This document shows positions 42,794 through 51,743 of a stretch of DNA of 64,000 nucleotides, piece by piece (within the stretch, counting starts at the first letter, position 1; every line of letters starts with the position of its first letter). Below the pieces are notes generated by a model. The model made no database searches and was not told the origin of the DNA. It saw only the letters and a program-made list of their open reading frames with translations. The DNA is taken from NCBI RefSeq assembly GCF_001426405.1, contig NZ_LMEP01000001.1:373241-437240 (forward strand). The letters run 5' to 3'. The stretch comes from Streptomyces sp. Root1304 (GTDB lineage: Bacteria > Actinomycetota > Actinomycetes > Streptomycetales > Streptomycetaceae). The position numbers and the translations under genes were made by a program.

Positions 42794-44190
42794 GCGTCGT
42801 CCCCCTCGACTCCTTCCCGCTCACCGTGGACCCGGGCTACCGGGTCGGCGGATGGACCGTCGGCCGGCCGCTCGGCGCCGGCGCCTTCGCCAGCGTGTAC
42901 GCGGCGCAGCGGACCGCGGGCGAAGGCGAGAGCGACGGGGACCTCCCCGAGACGGCGGCGCTCAAGTTCCTGCCGACCGGCACGTGCACCCCGCGCGGAC
43001 TGCGCCACCTCAAGGACCTCGCGGAGCGAGAGGTCGAGCTGCTGAGCCGGTTACGGGCCCCCCGGCTCGTCCGGCTGTACGAGACGCTCACCGTCGACGA
43101 CCCCGGCAACCCGGAACTGGACGGCACCACCGTCCTCGTACTCGAAGCGGCCGAACGCTCCCTCCACGCTCTCCTGGCCGAGGCCGACACAAAGACCGAT
43201 CCCGATACCAGGACCACCCCCCTCCCCGAAGGCCCCGCCCTCCTCGTGCAGATCTGCGAGGGCCTCCACCAGCTCCACGACGCCGGCTGGGTCCACGGCG
43301 ACCTCAAACCGGGCAACGTGCTCCTGATGGCCGACGGCGGCGTACGGCTCGGCGACTTCAGCACCGCCTGCGAGCTGGAGGGCACCCACGCCTACGGTCC
43401 CGGGTTCGCCACGCCGGACTACACCCCGCCCGAGCTGCTCTGGCCCGAGACGGGCGCCCGCGGCGTCCGGGTCCGGCCGAGTGGCGACATCTGGGCCTTC
43501 GGCGTCCTCGCCCACCTCGTCCTCACCGGCACCCACCCGCTCCCCGGCGGCACCCCAGCCGCCCGCCGCGACGCCGTCCTCCGCTACGCCCGCGGCACCG
43601 AGGACCTGCGCCTCTCCCCCACTCTGCCCGAACCCTGGCGCCGGATCGTCGCCGACTGCCTCGGCCGCACCCACGAGTCCCGCGCCCCGCACGACGCCAC
43701 CCTGCTCCTGGAGCGGGTACGGGAGGCGGCGCAGGGCCGACTGCCCCGGCGGCCCGGCCGTACGCGGGCACTGGTCCGCGGAACAGTGCTGGTCACGGCG
43801 GGTACGGCGCTCGGTCTCACCGCGGGCCTGATCGCCTGGGGCGGCGGGGGCCCGGAGCCGGGCTACGAACGCTGTACGCCCGGAGCCGTGTGCTTCTTCA
43901 GCCAGCGGGACGGCAAGGGCGAGATGTGCCTGTGGCAGGGCGGTGCGACGGACTGGGCCGCCGAGACGCGGTGTGCCTGGGCGAGCACCGGCCCGGTCGT
44001 CTCGGCGTACAACAACGGCTTCGGCCCCCAGGAGGGGACGGTGCTGCCGGACCTGGAGTTCTACACCGCGACCGGACACCGGCAGCTCCTCGGCTGCCTG
44101 CGCAAGGGAACCCGGATCGACTTCGCGGTGCCCGTGCGACCCCGCTCGCACGAGTGGGTCAAGCGGTGCACCGCACCCTCTGAGTTCTGA
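42790..44190 (+). CDS. Membrane Ser/Thr protein kinase with outer Cys-rich domain, TTA codon
   Basis: The 466-residue protein has a kinase domain: glycine loop LGAGAFASVY, Lys59 (AALKFL), catalytic loop HGDLKPGN (169-176) and DFS (189-191) in place of DFG. A linker precedes one membrane helix (about 328-350). An outer domain with paired cysteines follows (YERCTPGAVCFFSQRDG; EMCLWQG), similar to peptidase-inhibitor I36. Codon 88 (43051-43053) is TTA, the only one I found in these genes; translation in Streptomyces would depend on the bldA tRNA. It is coupled to the FHA gene. Confidence 0.88.
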   Translation: MSVVPLDSFPLTVDPGYRVGGWTVGRPLGAGAFASVYAAQRTAGEGESDGDLPETAALKFLPTGTCTPRGLRHLKDLAEREVELLSRLRAPRLVRLYETLTVDDPGNPELDGTTVLVLEAAERSLHALLAEADTKTDPDTRTTPLPEGPALLVQICEGLHQLHDAGWVHGDLKPGNVLLMADGGVRLGDFSTACELEGTHAYGPGFATPDYTPPELLWPETGARGVRVRPSGDIWAFGVLAHLVLTGTHPLPGGTPAARRDAVLRYARGTEDLRLSPTLPEPWRRIVADCLGRTHESRAPHDATLLLERVREAAQGRLPRRPGRTRALVRGTVLVTAGTALGLTAGLIAWGGGGPEPGYERCTPGAVCFFSQRDGKGEMCLWQGGATDWAAETRCAWASTGPVVSAYNNGFGPQEGTVLPDLEFYTATGHRQLLGCLRKGTRIDFAVPVRPRSHEWVKRCTAPSEF

Positions 44191-44230
44191 GTACGCGCGG
44201 GGCGGCGCGCACGGCGACGGTGGACTCCGC

Positions 44231-44270
44231 CCGAACCGAACCGAACCGAACCGAACGAACCGAACCCGAA
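44231..44270. repeat. Tandem CCGAA pentamers
   Basis: Five exact CCGAA units (44231-44255) then imperfect ones lie directly before the ribosome site of the M23 gene. Length variation would alter the leader of that gene. Confidence 0.8.
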
Positions 44271-44280
44271 CGGAGGAAGT

Positions 44281-45168
44281 GTGTCCGCACGTATGACGTT
44301 CACGTTCACACCGCCACGCGCCGCCCTCGCGCTGCTCCTGGCCCTCGCGGCCGTCGCCCTCGGCCTCGCCGCCGCCACCGGCACCGCGCGAGCCGCCGCC
44401 CCGCCACCGGGGAAGCCCGACTTCCAGCTGCCCTTCGCCTGCGGGACGACATGGCAGCTCGACACCTGGGGGCACGACCCCGCCCTTGACATCATGGCCG
44501 AGGGCAACCCGGGTTCGGACGGCCGCCCCGTCTACGCGTCCGCGCCCGGCACGGTCTCCGCCGCGTACGTCCACCCCGGCTCCGGCAACACCCTCCAGAT
44601 CAGCCACGGCAACGGCTGGTTCACGGCGTACTACCACCTCCAGGAGGCGCCGGAGACATTCGTCCGGGTGGGCCAGTCGGTCACTGGCGCCACCCGGATC
44701 GGCAGCATCGGCAAGTCGGGGAACGCACGCGACTGGGCCCACCTGCACTACGAGCAGCGCTACCGCGCCTCCGGCGACTTCACGTACGAGACCGACCGGG
44801 TTCCGGTCCACTTCGACGGCGTCGAGTACGGCGGTCCCGAGGCGGAGTGGCTCTCCGTCACCAGCAGGAACTGCTCTTCCCCGCAGGCGTGGGCGAACTG
44901 CCCGGCCGGCTACGTCTGCTTCTACTCCGGCACGGCCGGCACGGGCACGGTCTGCAAGACCGACGTGAACACCCCCAGCAGCCCCTGCGGCCTGCGGAAG
45001 TCCTACTTCAACAACGGCAACGCGCAGCCCGGTTACGACCACGCCTACGTCACCTTCGCCGAGGGCGGCTCCCAGTGCCTGCACCACGGCTGGACGGAGG
45101 GCCGCGGAGACTTCCCGTCGGGCGGCCGCACGATCAAGGCGGTGACCTGGGGCGGCGAATGCCCGTAG
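44281..45168 (+). CDS. Secreted M23-like peptidase with I36-like C-terminal domain
   Basis: The 295-residue exported protein has a signal peptide (residues 1-38). A LytM-type domain has zinc ligands in GHDPALD (His65, Asp70) and HLHYEQ (His154, His156). A Cys-rich domain follows (CPAGYVCFYSG; GGSQCLHHGW). It should cut cell-wall peptides. The GTG start has GGAGGAAG just upstream. It lies behind the kinase. Confidence 0.85.
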   Translation: MSARMTFTFTPPRAALALLLALAAVALGLAAATGTARAAAPPPGKPDFQLPFACGTTWQLDTWGHDPALDIMAEGNPGSDGRPVYASAPGTVSAAYVHPGSGNTLQISHGNGWFTAYYHLQEAPETFVRVGQSVTGATRIGSIGKSGNARDWAHLHYEQRYRASGDFTYETDRVPVHFDGVEYGGPEAEWLSVTSRNCSSPQAWANCPAGYVCFYSGTAGTGTVCKTDVNTPSSPCGLRKSYFNNGNAQPGYDHAYVTFAEGGSQCLHHGWTEGRGDFPSGGRTIKAVTWGGECP

Positions 45169-45231
45169 GGCTCCCCCGGGGACTTCCCTAGGAGTTACGA
45201 GGTACCCCGGGCCCGGCATCGGCCCCAAGGT

Positions 45232-45263
45232 GTGACTGCGCCGCGAAGGTGCGGCGCGGTCAC
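45232..45263 (+). promoter_or_regulatory. 13-bp hairpin at the lipoprotein ribosome site
   Basis: GTGACTGCGCCGC (45232-45244) pairs with GCGGCGCGGTCAC (45251-45263) with one G-U, loop GAAGGT. The Shine-Dalgarno AGGGGGG begins right after it. It could end the M23 message or gate translation of the next gene; I cannot tell which. Confidence 0.5.
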
Positions 45264-45277
45264 AGGGGGGACCTGCG

Positions 45278-46165
45278 ATGAGGTACTTGCTGGTGCGTGC
45301 GAGCGTGGTCGCCGCCGTTGTCGCGGCGGTGACGACCGGCTGCTCGAATCCGCCCACCCCGCCGGAGCGCGCTCCGACCCAGGCGGAGCAGCTGCGGATC
45401 TCCGACGCGACCGAGATCCTGATCCAGCAGTGCATGAACCGGGCGGGATTCTCGTACTGGACGAGCCCCCGGCTCGGTCTGGAGGAGAGCCGCTCGACCG
45501 GTTTCGTGAACGATGACGTGGAGTGGGCGCAGAAGCACGGCTACGGAAGCCGGATCCGGGACAAGGAGGACCGCGCCCGGCGGGCGAACCCGAACGGGAC
45601 GTACCGGGCCGGGCTCTCCCCGCAGCGGCGTACGGCCTATGACAAGGCACTCGACGGCGGCCGCTCGGCGAGGATCCTGACCACCGAGATCCCCGGCGGC
45701 GGATCGATCCGCAAGCGACTCGGCGGCTGCGTCGAAGTAGTGGAGAAGGAGCTCTACGGCGATCCGGCGCGCTGGTTCCGAGCCGAGAAGCTCGCGGCCA
45801 ACCTTCGTCCGTTGTACGTCCCCGCCCTGATGCGGGACGGGGAATTCGGGCGGGCACTCGCCGCCTGGGCGGCATGCATGCGGAGGTCCGGGCACGCCTA
45901 CCCGGATCCGCCCGCAGCGCGCGACGCGGTGCCCCGTCTCTCCACCGGGGTCAGCCCTGACCGTGCCTTCGCCTTCGAGGTCTCGATCGCGGTCGCGGAG
46001 GCCCGCTGTGCCCGCGAGACATCGCTGAAGGACATCGGCCGGAAACGCGAGTCGCACTACGCGGGAGCGCTTCGCGACCGGTACGGAGACGCGGTCGACA
46101 CCTACCGGAGGCTCCAGCACGACGCCTACAACCGGGCCACCCGCATCACGGGCCCGCGGGTCTGA
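45278..46165 (+). CDS. Lipoprotein of unknown function
   Basis: The 295-residue precursor has a VTTGC lipobox. The mature part is helical with four conserved-looking cysteines (ILIQQCMNRAGF, GGCVEVVEKE, AWAACMRRSGHAYP, AEARCARE) spaced as two pairs. Such CMxxxG-type pairs occur in secreted actinobacterial proteins of unknown role. AGGGGGG sits 9 bp before the ATG. Confidence 0.8.
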   Translation: MRYLLVRASVVAAVVAAVTTGCSNPPTPPERAPTQAEQLRISDATEILIQQCMNRAGFSYWTSPRLGLEESRSTGFVNDDVEWAQKHGYGSRIRDKEDRARRANPNGTYRAGLSPQRRTAYDKALDGGRSARILTTEIPGGGSIRKRLGGCVEVVEKELYGDPARWFRAEKLAANLRPLYVPALMRDGEFGRALAAWAACMRRSGHAYPDPPAARDAVPRLSTGVSPDRAFAFEVSIAVAEARCARETSLKDIGRKRESHYAGALRDRYGDAVDTYRRLQHDAYNRATRITGPRV

Positions 46166-46243
46166 ACCGGACCCCAAAGACCTCCACGGCGTGCGCCGTG
46201 GATCAGCATGCCTCTGACGAGGCGGACCCAACAGGAGCGAAAC

Positions 46244-46723
46244 ATGAGCAAGTTCGGCACGTCCATCGCCGCACTCGGCCTCGCCGTCGCCGGCCTGGTC
46301 GCCCCCGCCACGGCGGCCCAGGCATCGGGCACCGGCGCCGCGAGCAACCACTGCAACGACATCTGGCCGGGCCGCAACGGCAACGTGTACGCCTACAACG
46401 ACACCTACTGCTACGGATACCTCGGCAGCACCGCAGGTAACGACGCCGACTGGAACGCCTCGGGCAACGGGTTCACCGACGCGGGGGACAAGGCCTCGTC
46501 GGTGATGAACGCCGGCACTCTGGGCGGCAAGGACGTCGTGGCCTTCTACTACCTCAGCAACTACTCCGGCGGCTACGGCTGTCTCGCGCCGGGCGAGTTC
46601 TTCGTCGACGACCTGTCCCGGCCCGCGAACAACTTCACCAACGGCCGCAACATGAACAACCAGATCCGGTCCCACCAGTGGGTGTACCGGAACGCGTGCA
46701 CGGACGACAGCATGATGGGGTGA
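46244..46723 (+). CDS. Secreted I36-like Cys-rich protein
   Basis: The 159-residue precursor has a signal peptide ending near AAQASG. The mature part has NHCNDIWPGRNGNVYAY, TYCYGYLG and FFVDDLSR, resembling peptidase-inhibitor family I36. AGGAG precedes the ATG by 7 bp. It is the third Cys-rich beta protein in this cluster. A strong terminator follows. Confidence 0.77.
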   Translation: MSKFGTSIAALGLAVAGLVAPATAAQASGTGAASNHCNDIWPGRNGNVYAYNDTYCYGYLGSTAGNDADWNASGNGFTDAGDKASSVMNAGTLGGKDVVAFYYLSNYSGGYGCLAPGEFFVDDLSRPANNFTNGRNMNNQIRSHQWVYRNACTDDSMMG

Positions 46724-46739
46724 CCTCCCGCACGCACAG

Positions 46740-46774
46740 CGGCCCGCCGGTACCTCCCAGGTACCGGCGGGCCG
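46740..46774. terminator. 16-bp perfect hairpin between convergent genes
   Basis: Arms 46740-46755 and 46759-46774 pair perfectly around CCC, extendable by CAG/CTG-type flanks. It should stop transcription from both sides. Confidence 0.85.
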
Positions 46775-46799
46775 TCCGCTGTCCGTCCGAGCCGGAGGA

Positions 46800-48365
46800 T
46801 CAGTGGAAGAAGTGGCGCGTGCCCGTGAAGTACATCGTCACGCCCGCCTTCTTCGCCGCCTCGACGACCAGCTCGTCACGCATCGAGCCGCCCGGCTGCA
46901 CGACCGCCTTCACGCCGGCCGCGGTGAGGATCTCCAGGCCGTCGGGGAAGGGGAAGAACGCGTCGGAAGCGGCGTACGAGCCGCGCGCCCGCTCCTCGCC
47001 CGCCCGCTCGACGGCCAGCTTCGCGGAGTCCACGCGGTTGACCTGGCCCATGCCGACGCCGACCGAGGCGCCGTCCTTGGAGAGCAGGATCGCGTTGGAC
47101 TTGACCGCGCGGCAGGCCTTCCACGCGAAGGCCAGCTCGGCGAGCTCGTCGGCCGACAGGGCCTCGCCGGTCGCCAGGGTCCAGTTCGCCGGGTCGTCGC
47201 CCTCGGCCTGGAGGCGGTCGGTGACCTGGAGCAGCGCGCCGCCGTCGATCGGCTTGACCTCGACCGGGTTGGCCGGGCCGCCCTCGGCGCGCAGCACGCG
47301 GATGTTCTTCTTCTTGGCGAGGATCTCCACGGCGCCGTCCTCGTACGCCGGAGCGACGATGACCTCGGTGAAGATCTCCGCGACCTGCTCGGCCATCGCG
47401 ACCGAGACCGGGCGGTTGACGGCGATGACGCCGCCGAACGCGGACAGCGGGTCGCAGGCGTGCGCCTTGCGGTGGGCCTCGGCGACGTCCGCGCCGACCG
47501 CGATGCCGCACGGGTTGGCGTGCTTGATGATCGCGACGCAGGGCTCGGTATGGTCGTACGCGGCCCGGCGCGCGGCGTCGGTGTCCGTGAAGTTGTTGTA
47601 CGACATCTCCTTGCCGTGCAGCTGCTCGGCCTCGGCGAGGCCGCCCGTGCCGTCGACGTAGAGCGCGGCGCCCTGGTGCGGGTTCTCGCCGTAGCGCAGG
47701 ACGTTGTTCCGCGTGTAGGTGGCGCCCAGGAAGTCGGGGAAGCCCGAGTCGTCGGCAGCGGCGTAGTCATCGGCGAACCAAGAGGCGACAGCCACGTCGT
47801 ACGCGGCCGTGTGCTGGAAGGCCTCACCGGCGAGCCGCTTGCGCGCGGTCAGGTCGAAACCGCCCGCCTTGACGGCCGCGAGCACGTCCTCGTACCGCTC
47901 GGGGCTGGTCACGATCGCCACGGACGGGTGGTTCTTCGCGGCGGCGCGGACCATGGACGGGCCGCCGATGTCGATCTGCTCGACGCACTCGTCCGGGGTG
48001 GCGCCGGAGGCGACGGTCTCGCGGAACGGGTAGAGGTTCACGACGACCAGGTCGAAGGGCTCCACGCCCAGCTCGGCGAGCTGCGCGCGGTGCGACTCCA
48101 GGCGCAGGTCGGCGAGGATGCCGGCGTGCACGCGCGGGTGGAGGGTCTTGACGCGGCCGTCCAGGCACTCGGGGAAGCCGGTCAGCTCCTCGACCTTGGT
48201 GACCGGCACCCCGGCGGCGGCGATCTTCCCGGCCGTGGAGCCGGTGGAGACGAGCTCGACACCGGCCTCGTGCAGACCGCGGGCCAGCTCCTCCAGACCC
48301 GTCTTGTCGTAGACGCTGACCAGCGCGCGGCGGATGGGCTTAACGGTGTCCGTGTTCACCGACAT
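46800..48365 (-). CDS. purH: AICAR formyltransferase/IMP cyclohydrolase
   Basis: The 521-residue enzyme does the last two steps of IMP synthesis. The IMP cyclohydrolase domain shows [19 protein letters not shown] and [14 protein letters not shown]. The transformylase has the catalytic Lys-His in [12 protein letters not shown], and the protein ends FTGTRHFFH. The ATG at 48365 lies 26 bp inside purN, with AAAGG upstream, so the two are coupled. Confidence 0.96.
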   Translation of the reverse strand: MSVNTDTVKPIRRALVSVYDKTGLEELARGLHEAGVELVSTGSTAGKIAAAGVPVTKVEELTGFPECLDGRVKTLHPRVHAGILADLRLESHRAQLAELGVEPFDLVVVNLYPFRETVASGATPDECVEQIDIGGPSMVRAAAKNHPSVAIVTSPERYEDVLAAVKAGGFDLTARKRLAGEAFQHTAAYDVAVASWFADDYAAADDSGFPDFLGATYTRNNVLRYGENPHQGAALYVDGTGGLAEAEQLHGKEMSYNNFTDTDAARRAAYDHTEPCVAIIKHANPCGIAVGADVAEAHRKAHACDPLSAFGGVIAVNRPVSVAMAEQVAEIFTEVIVAPAYEDGAVEILAKKKNIRVLRAEGGPANPVEVKPIDGGALLQVTDRLQAEGDDPANWTLATGEALSADELAELAFAWKACRAVKSNAILLSKDGASVGVGMGQVNRVDSAKLAVERAGEERARGSYAASDAFFPFPDGLEILTAAGVKAVVQPGGSMRDELVVEAAKKAGVTMYFTGTRHFFH

Positions 48366-48966
48366 GAACCTTTCGTCCCTCAATGCGATAGCCGTGCCGG
48401 GCGAGGCGCCCCACGACGTCGACGAGCAGCGAGCGCTCGACTTCCTTGATGCGCTCGTGCAGAGCGGCTTCATCGTCCGTCTCCCGCACCTCGACCACGC
48501 CCTGGGCGATGATCGGGCCGGTGTCGACACCGTCGTCGACGAAGTGGACGGTGCACCCGGTGACCTTCGCGCCGTAGGCGAGGGCGTCACGCACCCCGTG
48601 GGCACCGGGAAAACTGGGGAGCAGAGCCGGGTGGGTGTTGACGACCCGGCCGCCGAAGCGGGCGAGGAACTCCTTGCCGACGATCTTCATGAATCCGGCC
48701 GAGACGACGAGGTCCGGCTCGTACGCCGCCGTGGCCTCGGCCAGCGCCCGGTCCCACTCCTCGCGGGTGGCGTGGTCCTTGACCCGGCAGACGAAGGTCG
48801 GCAGCCCGGCGCGCTCGGCGCGCTCCAGACCGGCGATGCCGTCGCGGTCGGCACCCACGGCGACGATCTCCGCGCCGTACTCGGGGTCCGCGGCGATGCC
48901 GTCGAGGAGGGCCTGCAGATTGGTACCGGAACCGGAGACCAGGACGACGAGGCGGGCGGCAGCCAC
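48340..48966 (-). CDS. purN: Phosphoribosylglycinamide formyltransferase
   Basis: The 208-residue enzyme formylates GAR with formyl-[25 protein letters not shown], the catalytic [12 protein letters not shown] and [10 protein letters not shown] are all present. I chose the GTG at 48966, which begins the conserved [10 protein letters not shown] strand. Upstream in-frame sequence is non-conserved Pro/Arg-rich. It precedes and overlaps purH. Confidence 0.94.
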   Translation of the reverse strand: MAAARLVVLVSGSGTNLQALLDGIAADPEYGAEIVAVGADRDGIAGLERAERAGLPTFVCRVKDHATREEWDRALAEATAAYEPDLVVSAGFMKIVGKEFLARFGGRVVNTHPALLPSFPGAHGVRDALAYGAKVTGCTVHFVDDGVDTGPIIAQGVVEVRETDDEAALHERIKEVERSLLVDVVGRLARHGYRIEGRKVHVGEHGHR

Positions 48967-49271
48967 TGGGTCACTCTTTCCGTGGTGTTTGTGCGGTCGT
49001 ACGAACGAATCGTGCCGCTCGATACGGGGAACCCTACGAATGGCTCGACCGTCAGCAACGATACCGGCACACCGGACGGCCCCCACGGGACGGGGGCGGA
49101 GCAGGGCGGTAGCGTCAGGGGCCGACGCCCGAAGAACAGCGGGCGGCGGCCGACGAAGAGCGGGCCGCGGCGGACGAACCGCGGGCCGCGGCAGGACAGC
49201 AGCAGACGAGACAGCAGCGGAGACCACGGGTGCGGACGTGGTCACGACGACAGAGGGAAGACGTTCAGCAG

Positions 49272-50003
49272 ATGCCGGAACGCCAGTCCACGGACGACAA
49301 CAACCCGTTCGCGCCGCCGCCCGAGGGCAGGCCGGATCAGCCGTGGCAGCCGCGGCGACCGGAGGGTTCGGACGACGAGACGTCCGGGAACTCCGGCTCG
49401 TCGGGGCCGTCCGACGGCCGCTGGAGCCCCCAGCAGCCGGGACCCTCGAACGACGGCTTCGGCCGCAGGCCCGAGCGCCAGGGGGGCGGTCAGGGTGGCC
49501 CCGAGGGCGGCCAGGGTGGGCCCCGGCTCCGCTGGGACCCCACGGACCCGGCGCAGCGGCGGGCGCGGTACGCGATCCTCGCGGGCATGTGGGCCTTCTT
49601 CTTCGCGATCTTCGAGATCCCGGAGCTGGCGCTGCTGCTCGGCGCGCTCGGCCTCTACTGGGCGATCAGCTCGCTGCGCATGAAGCCGAAGCCCGCGGCG
49701 GAGCTGTCGCCGACGTCACAGCCGACGGCCGCGCCGGCGGACCGGCCCGCCGGCGCGGGAGCGGGAACGACGCCGCAGGGCCCCTCCGGGGCGACCCCGG
49801 TGCGCGCGATGCGGACCGCCGCGATCAGCGGCCTGGTCGCGGCGAGCGTGGCCCTGATGATCGTCGCGGTCGGCTTCACGATGAAGCTCGTCTACAGCGA
49901 CTTCTACGAGTGCCGCGACGACGCCCTCACCCACGCGGGCCAGCTGGCCTGCAACGACCTCCTGCCGAAGCCGCTGCGCGCGGGCTTCGGCGTCAGGGAG
50001 TAG
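49272..50003 (+). CDS. Membrane protein with disordered N-terminus
   Basis: The 243-residue protein has a Gly/Pro/Gln-rich region of about 100 residues, then WDPTDPAQRRARYA and a first helix pair (ILAGMWAFFFAIFEIPELALLLGALGLYWAI). A Pro/Ala linker and a last helix follow (AAISGLVAASVALMIVAVGF). The short tail has Cys residues. It is a conserved neighbour of purN in Streptomyces, function unknown. The start at 49272 lacks a clear Shine-Dalgarno. The 3' end overlaps the convergent DUF6350 gene by 11 bp. Confidence 0.75.
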   Translation: MPERQSTDDNNPFAPPPEGRPDQPWQPRRPEGSDDETSGNSGSSGPSDGRWSPQQPGPSNDGFGRRPERQGGGQGGPEGGQGGPRLRWDPTDPAQRRARYAILAGMWAFFFAIFEIPELALLLGALGLYWAISSLRMKPKPAAELSPTSQPTAAPADRPAGAGAGTTPQGPSGATPVRAMRTAAISGLVAASVALMIVAVGFTMKLVYSDFYECRDDALTHAGQLACNDLLPKPLRAGFGVRE

Positions 50004-51624
50004 GACCGGCGGGTCCGCCGCCCTCGGGACGGGCCGGGGGCGGCGGCGCGGGCTCCCAGGCCGCCGGGAGGTAGTCGTACGGCTCGAAGGCGGAGTCGCC
50101 GTACGGGTCGTCGAGGCCGAGGTCGGCGCCGGAGGTCGCGCCCGCGGGTGCGCTCTGCGCTGCCGGGGCCGGGTGTACGGGGCCGGGCCCGGGTACGGCT
50201 CCGGCGGCGCCACCGGACGCGGGCCCGGCCGCCGCTCCGGCACCCGGTCCGACGCCGTCCGCCGCCATGGGTCCGGCTCCCGGCCCCGGTCCGGCACCGG
50301 CTCCCGCCCCTGAACCGGCGTCCGCCGCAGCTCCTCCCGCCACCGACGCCTCGGCCGCGACTCCCACCGACGCCCCCACCAGCCGGGCGCCCGCCATCGC
50401 ACCCTGCCCCGGTGCCGGGACCGACCGGCGCGGCGCCCGGGGTACGCGGCGGCCCCAGGCCCGTACGCCCAGGGCCACCGGGACCCCCACGCACACGCCC
50501 CACAGCACCGCCGCCGCCCCCGTCTGCCACCACACCGGGCCGAACGCCGAGAGGCGCCCGCTGCCGAGCGGGCCGCCCGCCGCGCCCGCGAGGACGGCGA
50601 CGGCCGCCCCGCAGCCCCAGGCCGCGCCCAGCGCCGTGAGGGCGGTGTCGCGGGCCGCCCAGGTCCGCGCCGAGCGGCCCACACAGCGGCCCTGGAGCAC
50701 GGCGGCGGCCAGCGGAACGGCCACGGCCGTCCAGTGCGGCCACTCCCCGCGCCCCTCGGCGGGCAGCGCCGCGAGCAGCGGGAACGGCGGCACGGCCGGG
50801 TCCCCGACGAGACCCAGCGGGGTGGCGAGCGCGCCGGTGCCGAGGGCGAACCCCGGCCCGAGCCCGTACGCGGCGCCCCACACGGCCATGTTCGGGAGCA
50901 GCGCAAGCACGAGCAGCAGGACCGCCACCCGTCCGGACCACTCCCCCGTGAGAGCCGCGTACGCCGCCTGCGCCTCGTTCGCGTGCCAGGCCAGTGAGAC
51001 CGCCGCGGCCACCGCGCCGCCGGCCGACAGGGTCAGGAGGCCGAATCCCGTCGCGCGCAGGGCGACGGCGGCCTGCCGCTGACCGGGCAGCGGGCGGCCG
51101 AGCGCGGTCCACACCCCGGCTCCCGCCGCGGCCGTGACGACGGCGGGCAGCCAGAGCCCGGCGCTCACGAGGCCGGCGGGAAGCGGGCCGCTCTCGCTGT
51201 AGACCACGACCACGGCCGCGACCAGCAGGTATCCCCCGGCGACGGCGGCGACGGCGCCCCCGGCGGAGGGGGACGGCCGGTCGTCGTCGCCGCCGTCGAG
51301 GGTGTCGCGGGCGGCCCGGTGGACGAGCCAGACGGGCAGGACGGGCAGGAGCAGCGGCACGATACCGAGGGGCGCGGGCAGACCGGTCAGGGTGTCCGTA
51401 CGGACGAGGTCGACGCCGTGGGCGAGCAGCCAGAGCCCGGCGGCCAGGTGCAGGGCGCCTCCGGCGCCGCCGTCGGGGTACGGGGAGCTGATCCAGGCCG
51501 CGACCACGAGGACCGCGAGGGCCCCGAGACCGAGCCCGGCGGCGACCCCGCCCCGGACACAGGCGGTGGCCAGGGCGGCGGAACGACCGCCCTGGACCAG
51601 GGGGTGTTCGGTCGGATGGGTCAC
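49993..51624 (-). CDS. DUF6350 membrane protein (PerM-like)
   Basis: The 543-residue protein has eight to ten hydrophobic helices in its first 400 residues, e.g. LGLGALAVLVVAAWISSP and LGIVPLLLPVLPVWLVHRAAR. A long Gly/Ala/Pro-rich cytoplasmic tail follows and ends GGGPAGPTP. The position beside purN matches actinobacterial PerM/DUF6350, tied in mycobacteria to cell division and persistence. The GTG at 51624 is in frame ahead of THPTEHPLVQ. Confidence 0.82.
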   Translation of the reverse strand: MTHPTEHPLVQGGRSAALATACVRGGVAAGLGLGALAVLVVAAWISSPYPDGGAGGALHLAAGLWLLAHGVDLVRTDTLTGLPAPLGIVPLLLPVLPVWLVHRAARDTLDGGDDDRPSPSAGGAVAAVAGGYLLVAAVVVVYSESGPLPAGLVSAGLWLPAVVTAAAGAGVWTALGRPLPGQRQAAVALRATGFGLLTLSAGGAVAAAVSLAWHANEAQAAYAALTGEWSGRVAVLLLVLALLPNMAVWGAAYGLGPGFALGTGALATPLGLVGDPAVPPFPLLAALPAEGRGEWPHWTAVAVPLAAAVLQGRCVGRSARTWAARDTALTALGAAWGCGAAVAVLAGAAGGPLGSGRLSAFGPVWWQTGAAAVLWGVCVGVPVALGVRAWGRRVPRAPRRSVPAPGQGAMAGARLVGASVGVAAEASVAGGAAADAGSGAGAGAGPGPGAGPMAADGVGPGAGAAAGPASGGAAGAVPGPGPVHPAPAAQSAPAGATSGADLGLDDPYGDSAFEPYDYLPAAWEPAPPPPARPEGGGPAGPTP

Positions 51625-51743
51625 GGGGTCATGCTGCCAACGACACGCGCTTTTGCCGCGTAACAGGCAAACCTCCGTTGTGTCGCTCAAGATACGTTTA
51701 TGTACTTTTCCGCCCAGAGCAGCTCTGCGGGAGGTCGACGCCG

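Noticed and set aside
44231..44270. CCGAA tandem repeats as replication iterons
   Set aside because: The units are 5 bp and lie in a 5' leader, and no replication gene is nearby. A simple-sequence tract is the better reading.
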